Source: an uncultured Bacteroidales bacterium
Lineage (GTDB): Bacteria > Bacteroidota > Bacteroidia > Bacteroidales > Bacteroidaceae
NCBI GenBank assembly: GCA_937995875.1
Contig: CALKIW010000017.1
Span: 1 to 11,662, forward strand
Direction of reading: 5' to 3'
Length of the DNA stretch: 11,662 nt
The position numbers and the translations under genes were made by a program. The notes under the pieces were generated by a model, which saw only the letters and a list, made by a program, of their open reading frames with translations, did not search any database and was not told the DNA's origin. Positions 1-7,204 of the stretch are shown here, one piece after another; within the stretch, counting starts at the first letter, position 1, and each line of letters begins with the position of its first letter.

Positions 1-1
1 G

Positions 2-1189
2 ACGTCGCTATGGCTGGTGCTGATCTACTTCATCATTTCGGTCATCACACCGGTGGCACAGAAACCCGAAGACCGCTTGAAGATGAAAGGTAAGGATGTG
101 ACGCCACAAAGCCTGGCGCAGGAAGTGACCGAAGAACACGTGCAGGCCGATGCTCCCCAACATCATCGGAGTGGGGCGTTAGGATGCATAGCTGGCTTTT
201 TCAAGATCGTCCTGCTGCTGATAAAAGGCTTTTTTATTCTTGTCTGCATCCTTGCCGGACTGGCTTTGGTGGCTATTTTGGCCACCCTCATCATGCTGCT
301 GACCATGCCCAACCTGTTTGGCGACATTGAATTTGCGAAGCTCTATTCACACGCCGTAAGTCCGACGTTGAGCGTGGTATGCGTTGTGGGTATGTTAGGT
401 GTGCTTTTCATTCCTCTTTATTGCGGCATCCACTCCCTGCTGAGCAACACCAAGAAACTCTTGCCGATGGGCACTCCGCAACGCCTGATGTGGGCGGGAC
501 TGTGGACCGTGAGCCTCATTGCGGCCATTGTCAGCGGTATCGCCATTGGTGCAAGAATTTCCATTGCCGACTATGAAACGAATCGAGCCAAACACGAGGC
601 CTACATCAAGGCGAACACCCACAATGGCGTGTTTATCAACGAAACCGACTGGGATTTCCTGAACCGGGGCGGATGGTATCTGGTTGCTCCGTCAGACCGT
701 GAAGATCACTACACCTCAAGTGGAGAATATTATACCGGCAACGGAGGAATGCGCTATCTGGACGGTTACTCCGAATGGGGACTGAGCTATCAGGTGGAAC
801 GTGAGAAAACCGATGTCGCGCCGGGCAAATATACTCTGAGCGTGGCCGCTCGCACCAATGGCAAGGGTGCCTATGTGTATGCCATTGCCGACGGACGCAA
901 ATATACGGTGGAGATACCGGCCGAAGGCAACACGGGCGGTGGCATCTGGGCAGCGGCCAAACGACAGTTGGCCGTCGCAGACTCGCTCTCGTCAGACCCG
1001 GACGAGGCCTATTACCGGAATATTGTTGAGGCCAATGAGGGCAAGGGATACGGATGGAACCGTGTAGAGATCAGGGATATACGCAGCACCAAAGGCTCCG
1101 TTCGTTATGGCATTTCCACAAAGTCGAACTTCACCGGCGCCACTTTCGCGGGGCAATGGGTGTCGGCCGCCGACTTTAATTTGAAGTAG
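2..1189 (+). CDS. PspC-family membrane protein with C-terminal beta-sandwich domain, 5' partial
   Basis: The reading frame is open to the left edge, so the GTG at 17 is probably internal and the true start lies outside the window. The first residues (TSLWLVLIYFIISVITPVA, then a charged EDRLKMKG stretch) look like the end of a PspC domain, the membrane domain of phage-shock-type envelope-stress proteins. Counting from codon 17, further hydrophobic segments lie at about 61-97, 116-142 and 157-182. The rest (about 190-390) is hydrophilic and rich in Gly, Tyr, Trp and beta-prone residues; it ends GQWVSAADFNLK, the kind of ending seen in jelly-roll, carbohydrate-binding-like domains. I infer a membrane-anchored protein with a periplasmic sensing or binding domain. 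The PspC call rests on motif resemblance over a short remnant; the ligand is unknown. It ends more than 900 bases before rimP and is probably a separate transcription unit. Confidence 0.7.
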   Translation, partial: TSLWLVLIYFIISVITPVAQKPEDRLKMKGKDVTPQSLAQEVTEEHVQADAPQHHRSGALGCIAGFFKIVLLLIKGFFILVCILAGLALVAILATLIMLLTMPNLFGDIEFAKLYSHAVSPTLSVVCVVGMLGVLFIPLYCGIHSLLSNTKKLLPMGTPQRLMWAGLWTVSLIAAIVSGIAIGARISIADYETNRAKHEAYIKANTHNGVFINETDWDFLNRGGWYLVAPSDREDHYTSSGEYYTGNGGMRYLDGYSEWGLSYQVEREKTDVAPGKYTLSVAARTNGKGAYVYAIADGRKYTVEIPAEGNTGGGIWAAAKRQLAVADSLSSDPDEAYYRNIVEANEGKGYGWNRVEIRDIRSTKGSVRYGISTKSNFTGATFAGQWVSAADFNLK

Positions 1190-1193
1190 GCAA

Positions 1194-1227
1194 CCTGCGA
1201 GTGGGGAAGGCGACCTCTGCTCGCAGG
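1194..1227 (+). terminator. Hairpin just after the PspC-family gene, possible terminator
   Basis: A perfect 8-bp stem, CCTGCGAG (1194-1201) with CTCGCAGG (1220-1227), begins 4 bases after the stop codon. AGG/CCT can pair inside the 18-base loop. No T-run follows, so it is not a standard intrinsic terminator. It could be a weak terminator or a 3'-end stabilising hairpin. Confidence 0.35.
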
Positions 1228-1656
1228 CAGCGAAAGCATGAACATGAAACAATCGGCTTGATAGACTGGCAATTATTGGCATAGCCATGAAAATGATGTT
1301 ACAAAGAGTTTTCAAAATGATGTTTGGAGACGAGTCGGTGTAGGGTAGGATAAGTCGCTTGTATTGTTAGCCTTCCCGCACAGGCTTTATGGACAGCCAT
1401 TGAGCATGTGCAGTTCAGAATAAATTTTCTCGATTTTGCAGGAAATTCAGAACGGTAGAAAACAGATATATTCAGAAGAAATTATCTGTAAAATATCTGA
1501 CAAAGACCCTCGTATATTTCGCGTGTAGCAAAAACGAAACACTTTAGTTGGAAATACGCCCAAAATGAGAGTTTTCGATAACGTTCTGGCACATAGTTGT
1601 TTATGCGCTTTTAACGGCAGGTTGTCTGAAAAAGTTTTCCGATACGCTCCGCGTTT

Positions 1657-1750
1657 AGGCCCTTATGGCACTGTGGCTAAGGTTTTCTCGCCCTGCGACT
1701 ATGGCTCAATGGCATTGCCGTTAGGTTGAGAACGCAGTGCCATCAGGCCT
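1657..1750. repeat. Imperfect inverted repeat, arms about 18-19 bases
   Basis: AGGCCCTTATGGCACTGTG (1657-1675) is complementary to CGCAGTGCCATCAGGCCT (1733-1750), apart from one bulged base, one mismatch and one G-T type change. The 57-base interior contains a second near-palindrome around CAATGGCATTG (1708-1718). The whole could fold into a long stem with a branched top. Its origin is unknown; a decayed small mobile element or a structured RNA are both possible. Confidence 0.6.
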
Positions 1751-2065
1751 TAATCGCAACTGGGATCCTTTTTGGGCGTGATTCGGACTGCCCAAAATCG
1801 TATCTTGAAGCGTCCGTAACTTCCGGAATGCAAGTTCTTGAAGCTCCTGATTTCACGACTTTATTTTTACATTATGAGCTTCCGTTGTCGGCAGTTTCCA
1901 TTTATATGGTCTGCAAAATAAAATCAGCACAGCACGAGATGGGCAAAAGAACAATGAAAATCCAAGCAGGAACGAGCTTGTAGTCTTTAAAAGAAAGTTT
2001 CTTCTTGGATTTGCAGAAGCAACTGCGTTTTGAATGATTTGTCGCTTCAAAAACATGCGCATTTG

Positions 2066-2097
2066 CTTGCATGAATACATTTTTTTTTGTAACTTTG
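2066..2097 (+). promoter_or_regulatory. Bacteroidota-type promoter of the rimP-nusA-infB operon
   Basis: TAACTTTG (2090-2097) matches the Bacteroidota -7 consensus TAnnTTTG exactly. A CTTG (2066-2069) lies 20 bases upstream and fits the -33 TTTG/TTG element; ATTTG at 2061-2065 is an alternative with 24-base spacing. A run of nine T (2080-2088) fills the spacer. Transcription should start near 2102-2105. A short dyad, CATGC (2054-2058) with GCATG (2069-2073), brackets the -33 element and could be an operator, though it may be chance. Confidence 0.75.
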
Positions 2098-2110
2098 CAT
2101 CGTTCAGTGG

Positions 2111-2145
2111 AATGAGGGGCTCCTATGAGAGTTCCTCATTTTTTT
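2111..2145 (+). terminator. Leader hairpin with T-run before rimP (putative attenuator)
   Basis: Bases 2111-2122 (AATGAGGGGCTC) pair with 2129-2140 (GAGAGTTCCTCATT minus its first two bases in register) to give a continuous 12-bp stem with two G-U pairs. The loop is CTATGA and T's run from 2139 to 2145. This is a textbook intrinsic-terminator shape. It sits between the promoter and the rimP start, so it begins only some 8 bases into the transcript. I infer a premature terminator or attenuator controlling rimP-nusA-infB; NusA, which acts on pause and terminator hairpins, is encoded downstream and would be a natural feedback regulator. Whether it terminates is untested. Confidence 0.7.
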
Positions 2146-2158
2146 ATAATAACATGAT

Positions 2159-2626
2159 ATGATAGACAAAAACGTCGTAAAAAACTTGGTGGAAGAATGG
2201 TTGGTCGGCAAGGATTATTTTCTTGTAGACGTCATGGTGAGTACTGATGACAAGATTACTGTTGAAATCGATCATGCCGATGGTGTTTACATCAACGACT
2301 GTGTGGAGCTCAGCAGATTTATCGAAGACCATCTCGACCGCGATCAGGAAGACTACGAGTTGGAAGTGGGGTCGGCCGGACTGGGACAGCCTTTCAAAGT
2401 GGCTCAGCAATATCAGAACCACATCGGGGAGCCGGTGGAAGTGCTGGGCAGCGATGGCAAGAAGGTGAAAGGCGTGCTGAAAAGTGTCGACGGACGCGAC
2501 TTTGTGGTATCGGTGAACGAAAAGGTAAAGGTTGAAGGAAAGAAACGCCCTGTGATGATGGACGTGGACCACTCGTACAATATGGATAATGTAAAATATA
2601 CTAAATACTTAATAAGTTTCAAATAA
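2159..2626 (+). CDS. rimP: Ribosome maturation factor RimP
   Basis: The 155-residue product is the usual length for RimP, which binds the 30S subunit and helps its late maturation. The N-terminal alpha/beta domain (about 1-80) ends in YELEVGSAGLGQPF (66-79), the family's YxLEVSSPGxxRPL-like signature. A C-terminal SH3-like beta-barrel follows (about 85-155) with a basic KVKVEGKKR stretch. The ATG at 2159 has no Shine-Dalgarno sequence, as is common in this phylum. A three-codon frame ATG-ATA-TGA (2154-2162) overlaps this start by chance or design. The gene is first in the operon and ends 3 bases before nusA, so the two are probably translationally coupled. Confidence 0.96.
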   Translation: MIDKNVVKNLVEEWLVGKDYFLVDVMVSTDDKITVEIDHADGVYINDCVELSRFIEDHLDRDQEDYELEVGSAGLGQPFKVAQQYQNHIGEPVEVLGSDGKKVKGVLKSVDGRDFVVSVNEKVKVEGKKRPVMMDVDHSYNMDNVKYTKYLISFK

Positions 2627-2629
2627 GCT

Positions 2630-3904
2630 ATGGCAGCAAGAAAAAAAGAAGACGAGCAGGTGAGTATGATAGATACTTTCCGCGAGTTTAAGACAGATAA
2701 GGATATCGACCGCACCACGCTTGTAAGTGTACTTGAGGAGAGTTTCCGCAATGTGCTTGCAAAGAGATACGGTAGCGACGAGAACTTCGACGTGATCGTC
2801 AATCCTGACAAAGGCGACTTCGAAATTTATCGCAACCGTGTGGTTGTGGAAGACGGCGAGGTGGAAGACGACAACAAACAGATCAGTCTGACCGAAGCCC
2901 GGAAGATAGAGCCCGACTATGAGGTGGGCGAAGATGTGTCGGAGCCGGTAGACTTTGCCAAGTTCGGTCGTCGCGCTATACTTACCTTGCGCCAGACGCT
3001 GGCCAGCAAAATACTGGAATTGGAGCACGACGCGCTCTACAATAAATACAAGGATCGCGTGGGGCAGCTGATATCCGGTGAGGTTTATCAGGTTTGGAAG
3101 CGAGAAGTGTTGTTGGTAGACGATGAAAACAATGAGCTTATCCTGCCGCGATCGGAGCAAATCCCAAGAGATATATACCGTAAGGGTGAAACCATTCGTG
3201 CGGTGATAGACCGTGTGGACAATGAGAACAACAATCCGAAGATTATTCTGTCGCGCACGAGTCCGGTCTTTATGGAGCGTCTGTTGGAACAGGAGGTGCC
3301 TGAGATAGCCGATGGACTGATTGCCATCAAGAAAATTGCCCGTATGCCGGGCGAACGTGCCAAGATTGCTGTAGAGAGCTTTGACGACCGCATCGACCCG
3401 GTAGGGGCCTGTGTGGGTGTGCGCGGCAGTCGTGTGCATGGCATCGTGCGGGAGCTGTGCAATGAGAATATTGACGTCATCAACTGGACGGCCAACACCA
3501 AGCTGTTTATCCAACGCGCACTCAGTCCTGCCCGGATAACGAGCATCAACCTCGATGAGGAGAACAGAAAGGCTGATGTTTATCTGCAGCCGGAGGAAGT
3601 GAGCCTTGCCATCGGGCGTGGCGGACTGAACATCAAATTGGCGTCTATGCTTACCGAATATACCATCGACGTTTACCGTGTGGTGAGTGAGCAGGAAATG
3701 AGCGAGCAGGAGGACGACGTTTATTTGGACCAGTTCGACGACGAAATCGATCAGTGGATTATCGATGCCATCAAGGCTATAGGACTGGATACGGCCAAGA
3801 GCGTGCTGAACGCACCCCGTGAGCTGTTGGTAGAGAAAGCCGACCTTGAGGAGGAAACCGTAGACCATGTGTTGGACGTGCTCCGCAGAGAGTTTGAGAA
3901 CTAA
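2630..3904 (+). CDS. nusA: Transcription termination/antitermination factor NusA
   Basis: NusA binds RNA polymerase and nascent RNA and modulates pausing, termination and antitermination. The 424-residue product has the expected order: an N-terminal RNA-polymerase-binding domain (about 10-140), an S1 domain (about 143-209), KH1 with GVRGSRV at 263-269 and KH2 with GRGGLNI at 329-335. A short acidic tail follows (about 355-424), whose last 45 residues look helical. It is shorter than the 495-residue E. coli protein, which has two C-terminal acidic repeats; a short form without them is normal outside Proteobacteria. The start 3 bases after rimP and the MAARKKEDEQ beginning fit Bacteroidota homologues. 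It is co-transcribed with rimP and probably infB. Confidence 0.96.
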   Translation: MAARKKEDEQVSMIDTFREFKTDKDIDRTTLVSVLEESFRNVLAKRYGSDENFDVIVNPDKGDFEIYRNRVVVEDGEVEDDNKQISLTEARKIEPDYEVGEDVSEPVDFAKFGRRAILTLRQTLASKILELEHDALYNKYKDRVGQLISGEVYQVWKREVLLVDDENNELILPRSEQIPRDIYRKGETIRAVIDRVDNENNNPKIILSRTSPVFMERLLEQEVPEIADGLIAIKKIARMPGERAKIAVESFDDRIDPVGACVGVRGSRVHGIVRELCNENIDVINWTANTKLFIQRALSPARITSINLDEENRKADVYLQPEEVSLAIGRGGLNIKLASMLTEYTIDVYRVVSEQEMSEQEDDVYLDQFDDEIDQWIIDAIKAIGLDTAKSVLNAPRELLVEKADLEEETVDHVLDVLRREFEN

Positions 3905-3919
3905 ACCGTTACGAACGGT
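3905..3919 (+). other. Small hairpin immediately after nusA
   Basis: ACCGTT (3905-3910) pairs perfectly with AACGGT (3914-3919) around a 3-base loop, directly after the nusA stop codon. No T-run follows, so it is not a terminator. An RNA processing or stabilising role is possible. Confidence 0.4.
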
Positions 3920-3944
3920 CGGAAGGGAATATTAACATAATCCC

Positions 3945-4051
3945 CATAGAGATATGTAAAAGAGTATAACGTAAAAAGGTAGAACGTTAATAAAACAACA
4001 TAGAGATATAAATAAGATAAGGCGAAGGAGCAAAGGTTTACCTTTTTACCT
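3945..4051 (+). other. Structured nusA-infB spacer: direct repeats and long-range stem
   Basis: The 177-base spacer holds two copies of CATAGAGATAT (3945-3955 and 3999-4009). It also holds GTAAAAAGGTA (3971-3981), which is exactly complementary to TACCTTTTTAC (4039-4049). One G-U and one A-U pair extend this to 13 bp, enclosing a loop of about 55 bases and ending about 30 bases before the infB start. It could influence IF2 translation. I see no convincing TAnnTTTG promoter, only TACCTTTT/TACCTTTC near-matches without a -33 partner. Confidence 0.45.
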
Positions 4052-4081
4052 TTCAGCTTGTTTGCCACCAAAGTAAAATAT

Positions 4082-7009
4082 ATGAGCATTAGATTAAACA
4101 AAGCGTTACGTGAGTTGAATATAGGACTTCAAACGGCAGTTGAATTCCTTGAAAAGAAGAGTGAGCTTGGCGAAGTGAAGGCGGAACCTACCTTCAAGCT
4201 CAACGACAAGCAGTATGAAGCCTTGGTAGAGGAGTTTCAGCAAGATGCTGCCGTTCGCAACGAAGCTGAGAAGCTCTTCAAGAAACCTAAGGAAAAGAAG
4301 CGCGCGGCGACACCGAAGAAAGCGAGCCGTCGTGCCGAAAGCTTGTTGGAGTCGAGCCGTCGCCAACAGTATAAGCCGTTGGGCAAGATCGACTTGGACG
4401 AGGTGGATCGTAAACCGGCGGAGAATACGTCTGATGCTCCCAAGCCCACAAGCGTTTCTGAGGTAAAGGCTGCTGCCGTTGGCCCGAAACCTGAACGCAA
4501 GGAAGAAACAATGACCGAAAAGTCTGATACAACGAAAAAGACATTGGAAAACGCACCGGAGAAACCAACTGAAAGTCAGTCGGTGGCTGAGGCAGAACAA
4601 GCTGAAGCTCCTGAGAAAAAGCCGAAAGATGATGTCAAGAAGGTTGCGGAAACATCCAAGCCGGCAGCTGACGCTTCTGAAAAGAAGGAGGCAGCACCGG
4701 AGAAGGTGGAGAAGGCATCTGAAAAGACAGAGCCGGTAAAGGAAGACAAGGAAGAGGACAAGGAACAAGACAAGAGTGATGAGCCTGAGTTGTTCCAGCT
4801 GAAGAGCGAGAGACGAATCCTGAAAGGTCCGAAGGTAAACGTGTTGGGGAAGATAGACCTCGATGCCATTAACCAGAGCACGCGCCCAAGGAAGAAAACT
4901 AAGGAGGAGCGTCGCAAGGAGCGTGAGGACAAGGCGAAGCAGCGCGGAGGACGCAAAAAGCGCGAACGTATCAACAAGGACCGCGTGGACATCAATGCTG
5001 CCGCTAACCAACAGCAAAACGGCAGGAATGCCGGCGGCGGACGGGGAAAAAACAATCGCAATAACAATAAAAACCGCAGTCGCGGCCAGAGACCGAAGGA
5101 GGTCAGCGAGGAGGATATAGCACGTCAGGTAAAGGAGACGCTTGCACGCTTGACGAGCAAGCAGAGCCAGACCAAGAAGGGTGCAAAATATCGTAGGGAA
5201 AAACGTGATGCTGTCCAAGAGCGTATGAGCGCGGAGGCCAGAGCAGAACGCAAGGAAAACAAGATACTGAAGATTACCGAGTTCGTGACGGTGTCGGAAT
5301 TGGCAACGATGATGGACGTAGGGGTTAATGAGGTGATTTCTACGCTGATGAACATTGGCGTCATGGCTTCCATCAACCAGCGTCTGGATGCGGAAACCAT
5401 CAACCTTGTAGCCGACGAGTTTGGTTTCGAGACCGAATACGTGAGTGCGGAAGTTCAGGAAGCCGTAAAGGTGGAGGAAGACGAAGAGAGCGATCTCGTG
5501 CCGCGTGCACCTATCGTGACAGTGATGGGACACGTGGATCATGGTAAGACTTCTTTGCTCGACCATATTCGAAACACCAATATGATTGCCGGTGAGGCCG
5601 GTGGTATTACACAGCATATCGGTGCCTACAATGTGACGTTGAGCAGTGGTCGCCATATCACCTTGCTCGACACTCCGGGACACGAGGCCTTCACGGCTAT
5701 GCGTGCTCGCGGTGCTCAGGTAACCGATATTGCCATTATTATCATTGCTGCCGACGACTCGGTGATGCCCACCACGAAGGAGGCCATTGCCCACGCACAG
5801 GCAGCCGGTGTACCAATGGTGTTTGCCATCAACAAGATAGACAAGCCGGGTGCCAACCCCGATAAGATTCGCGAAGACCTCTCACAGATGAATCTGTTGG
5901 TGGAAGAATGGGGCGGAAAGTATCAATGTCAGGAAATCAGTGCCAAGAAGGGCATTGGCATAGAGGCCTTGCTTGAGAAGGTGCTGCTCGAAGCTGAAAT
6001 GCTCGATTTGAAGGCCAACCCCAACCGCATGGCTACGGGTAACGTCATTGAAAGCTCTCTGGACAAGGGGCGCGGATATATGAGTACGGTATTGGTGAGC
6101 AATGGTACGCTCAAAGTGGGCGACTTCATTATTGCCGGCACCAGTTGGGGCCGTATCAAGGCCATGTTTAACGAGCGCAACCAGCGTATTGAAACTGCCG
6201 GTCCGGCAGAGCCGTGTATTGTTCTCGGTCTGAACGGAGCACCGACGGCCGGTGACGAATTCCATGTGTTGGAAACCGAGCAGGAAGTTCGCGACATTGC
6301 CAACAAGCGTGAGCAGCTGCAACGTGAGCAGAGCCTGCGTACGCAGACACGTCTGACGCTGAGCGATATATCCCATCGTATAGCACGTGGCGAGTTCCAC
6401 GAGTTGAATATCATTGTCAAGGGTGATACCGACGGATCTATTGAGGCTTTGAGTGATTCGTTCATCAAGCTGTCTACCGAAAAGGTACAGGTGAATGTCA
6501 TCTTTAAGTCGGTGGGGCAGATCTCCGAAAGCGATGTTACGCTGGCCGATGCATCTGATGCCATCATCGTAGGTTTCCAGGTACGTCCGTCGGCAGCGGC
6601 CCGAAGATTAGCCGATTCTGATGGCGTGGAAATCACCACTTATTCGGTAATCTATGATGCCATCGACGATGTGAAGGCGGCTATGGTAGGTATGCTCGAC
6701 AAGGTGAAGAAGGAGATTGTCACTGCTCAGGTAGAGGTGAAGGAGGTCTACAAGATTTCCAATGTGGGTGCTGTTGCCGGTTGTATGGTTACTGAGGGAA
6801 AGGTACACAACAAGGACAAGGCCCGTATAGTGCGCAATGGTATTGTGGTACATTCGGCACCTATTGCAGCTTTGAAGCGTTATAAAGATGACGTGAAGGA
6901 GGTTACAACCGGATTGGAATGTGGAATTTCGCTTGTAAACTATAACAATATAGAGGTGGGCGATATTCTTGAGACCTACACTGAAATCGAAGTTGAGCAG
7001 AAACTTTGA
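4082..7009 (+). CDS. infB: Translation initiation factor IF-2
   Basis: IF2 is the GTPase that places initiator tRNA on the 30S subunit and promotes 50S joining. I start at ATG 4082 (MSIRLNKALRELNIGL), which matches Bacteroidota IF2 N-termini; TTG 4058 would add eight residues without support. The 975-residue product has an N-terminal subdomain (1-55), a long Lys/Glu/Ala-rich linker with an Asn/Gly/Arg-rich stretch (about 60-340), and a second IF2-N-like domain (about 395-450). The G domain carries GHVDHGKT (483-490), DTPGH (530-534), NKID (584-587) and SAK (620-622). Beta-barrel and C-terminal domains follow to VEQKL. LGKIDLD occurs twice in the linker (100-106, 255-261). It closes the rimP-nusA-infB operon and is followed by a terminator. 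Confidence 0.97.
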   Translation: MSIRLNKALRELNIGLQTAVEFLEKKSELGEVKAEPTFKLNDKQYEALVEEFQQDAAVRNEAEKLFKKPKEKKRAATPKKASRRAESLLESSRRQQYKPLGKIDLDEVDRKPAENTSDAPKPTSVSEVKAAAVGPKPERKEETMTEKSDTTKKTLENAPEKPTESQSVAEAEQAEAPEKKPKDDVKKVAETSKPAADASEKKEAAPEKVEKASEKTEPVKEDKEEDKEQDKSDEPELFQLKSERRILKGPKVNVLGKIDLDAINQSTRPRKKTKEERRKEREDKAKQRGGRKKRERINKDRVDINAAANQQQNGRNAGGGRGKNNRNNNKNRSRGQRPKEVSEEDIARQVKETLARLTSKQSQTKKGAKYRREKRDAVQERMSAEARAERKENKILKITEFVTVSELATMMDVGVNEVISTLMNIGVMASINQRLDAETINLVADEFGFETEYVSAEVQEAVKVEEDEESDLVPRAPIVTVMGHVDHGKTSLLDHIRNTNMIAGEAGGITQHIGAYNVTLSSGRHITLLDTPGHEAFTAMRARGAQVTDIAIIIIAADDSVMPTTKEAIAHAQAAGVPMVFAINKIDKPGANPDKIREDLSQMNLLVEEWGGKYQCQEISAKKGIGIEALLEKVLLEAEMLDLKANPNRMATGNVIESSLDKGRGYMSTVLVSNGTLKVGDFIIAGTSWGRIKAMFNERNQRIETAGPAEPCIVLGLNGAPTAGDEFHVLETEQEVRDIANKREQLQREQSLRTQTRLTLSDISHRIARGEFHELNIIVKGDTDGSIEALSDSFIKLSTEKVQVNVIFKSVGQISESDVTLADASDAIIVGFQVRPSAAARRLADSDGVEITTYSVIYDAIDDVKAAMVGMLDKVKKEIVTAQVEVKEVYKISNVGAVAGCMVTEGKVHNKDKARIVRNGIVVHSAPIAALKRYKDDVKEVTTGLECGISLVNYNNIEVGDILETYTEIEVEQKL

Positions 7010-7013
7010 TAGA

Positions 7014-7073
7014 AAACAGACAGATAGGACAGGGAGCTGAAAGGCTTTCAGGGTTTTCGTAAACAGACAGATA
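7014..7073. repeat. Pair of 13-base direct repeats after infB
   Basis: AAACAGACAGATA occurs at 7014-7026 and again at 7061-7073. The related ACAGATATGAA occurs at 7067-7077 and again at 7206-7216, where it contains the sufB start codon. Between the first two copies is a small hairpin, CTGAAA (7037-7042) with TTTCAG (7046-7051). This could be a scar of duplication or deletion in the spacer. Confidence 0.55.
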
Positions 7074-7120
7074 TGAAGACTTGAGTGTTTTCGGCTCTCG
7101 GTGGTCTGACCATATATGCG

Positions 7121-7153
7121 TAGTGACATTCCTATCCAGGATGTCACTATTTT
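7121..7153 (+). terminator. Intrinsic terminator of the rimP-nusA-infB operon
   Basis: TAGTGACAT (7121-7129) pairs perfectly with ATGTCACTA (7141-7149). After a bulged T, CCT/AGG adds three more pairs around a 4-base loop. Four T's (7150-7153) follow. It lies about 110 bases after the infB stop and just before the sufB promoter region, separating the two operons. Confidence 0.8.
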
Positions 7154-7172
7154 GATAATAATTGTCATTGTT
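7154..7172 (+). promoter_or_regulatory. Fur-box-like sequence upstream of sufB
   Basis: The 19 bases beginning GATAATAATTGTCATTG match the classical enterobacterial Fur consensus (GATAAT-GATAAT-C-ATTATC) at 14 of 19 positions, including the first hexamer and the central C. Iron regulation of suf operons through Fur or similar regulators is known in other bacteria. The consensus in this phylum may differ and AT-rich sequence gives chance matches, so this is a candidate only. Confidence 0.35.
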
Positions 7173-7194
7173 TATTGATATGGCATAATCCTTG
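7161..7194 (+). promoter_or_regulatory. Putative sufB promoter
   Basis: ATTG (7161-7164) and TAATCCTTG (7186-7194) give a Bacteroidota-like -33/-7 pair with 21-base spacing; the -7 element is one base longer than TAnnTTTG. The same stretch also reads as TTGTCA (7162-7167), a 16-base spacer, then CATAAT (7184-7189), close to a sigma70 pattern. Either places the transcription start near 7196-7202, leaving a very short leader before ATG 7212. Confidence 0.4.
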
Positions 7195-7204
7195 TTGGAT
7201 TATG
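7184..7204. promoter_or_regulatory. Perfect 8-bp dyad over the sufB promoter (candidate operator)
   Basis: CATAATCC (7184-7191) and GGATTATG (7197-7204) are a perfect inverted repeat around TTGTT. The dyad covers the predicted -7/-10 element and transcription start and ends 7 bases before the sufB ATG, a good place for a repressor. It could also be a hairpin at the 5' end of the mRNA. The binding protein is unknown. Confidence 0.45.

Larger units (their letters stand above)
1190..2060. other. Long stretch without a supported gene
   Basis: About 870 bases separate the PspC-family gene from the rimP promoter. Two short frames can be read on the + strand. One runs from ATG 1565 to TGA 1729 (54 codons, beginning MRVFDNVLAH). 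The other runs in another frame from TTG 1726 to TAG 1983 (85 codons, containing ALIATGILFGRD). They overlap by 4 bases. Neither has a recognised domain, signal sequence or promoter, and the second lacks an ATG near its beginning. They could be parts of one decayed gene or of a repeated Prevotella intergenic element. Smaller hairpins also occur, for example CAGATA 1473-1478 with TATCTG 1493-1498. I recognise no RNA gene here. Confidence 0.5.

Noticed and set aside
2154..2162. Three-codon upstream frame ATG-ATA-TGA overlapping the rimP start
   Set aside because: It is too short to support as a regulatory uORF; the overlap is easily due to chance in AT-rich sequence.
2609..3868. 419-codon open frame on the - strand opposite nusA
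   Set aside because: NusA KH and S1 motifs on the + strand are clear; the antisense product is unrecognisable and depends on codon bias.
4058..4081. Upstream TTG start for IF2
   Set aside because: It would add MFATKVKY, which does not resemble IF2 N-termini; MSIRLNKALREL at ATG 4082 does.
4106..5794. 562-codon open frame on the - strand opposite infB
   Set aside because: It is a shadow of the IF2 Lys/Glu/Ala-rich coding sequence, giving a low-complexity Leu/Arg/Cys/Phe product with no domain, while the + strand has unmistakable IF2 motifs.
7037..7060. Second terminator after infB (CTGAAA/TTTCAG hairpin followed by TTTT)
   Set aside because: The stem is only 6 bp and the T's are separated from it by GG; the hairpin at 7121-7153 is far stronger.
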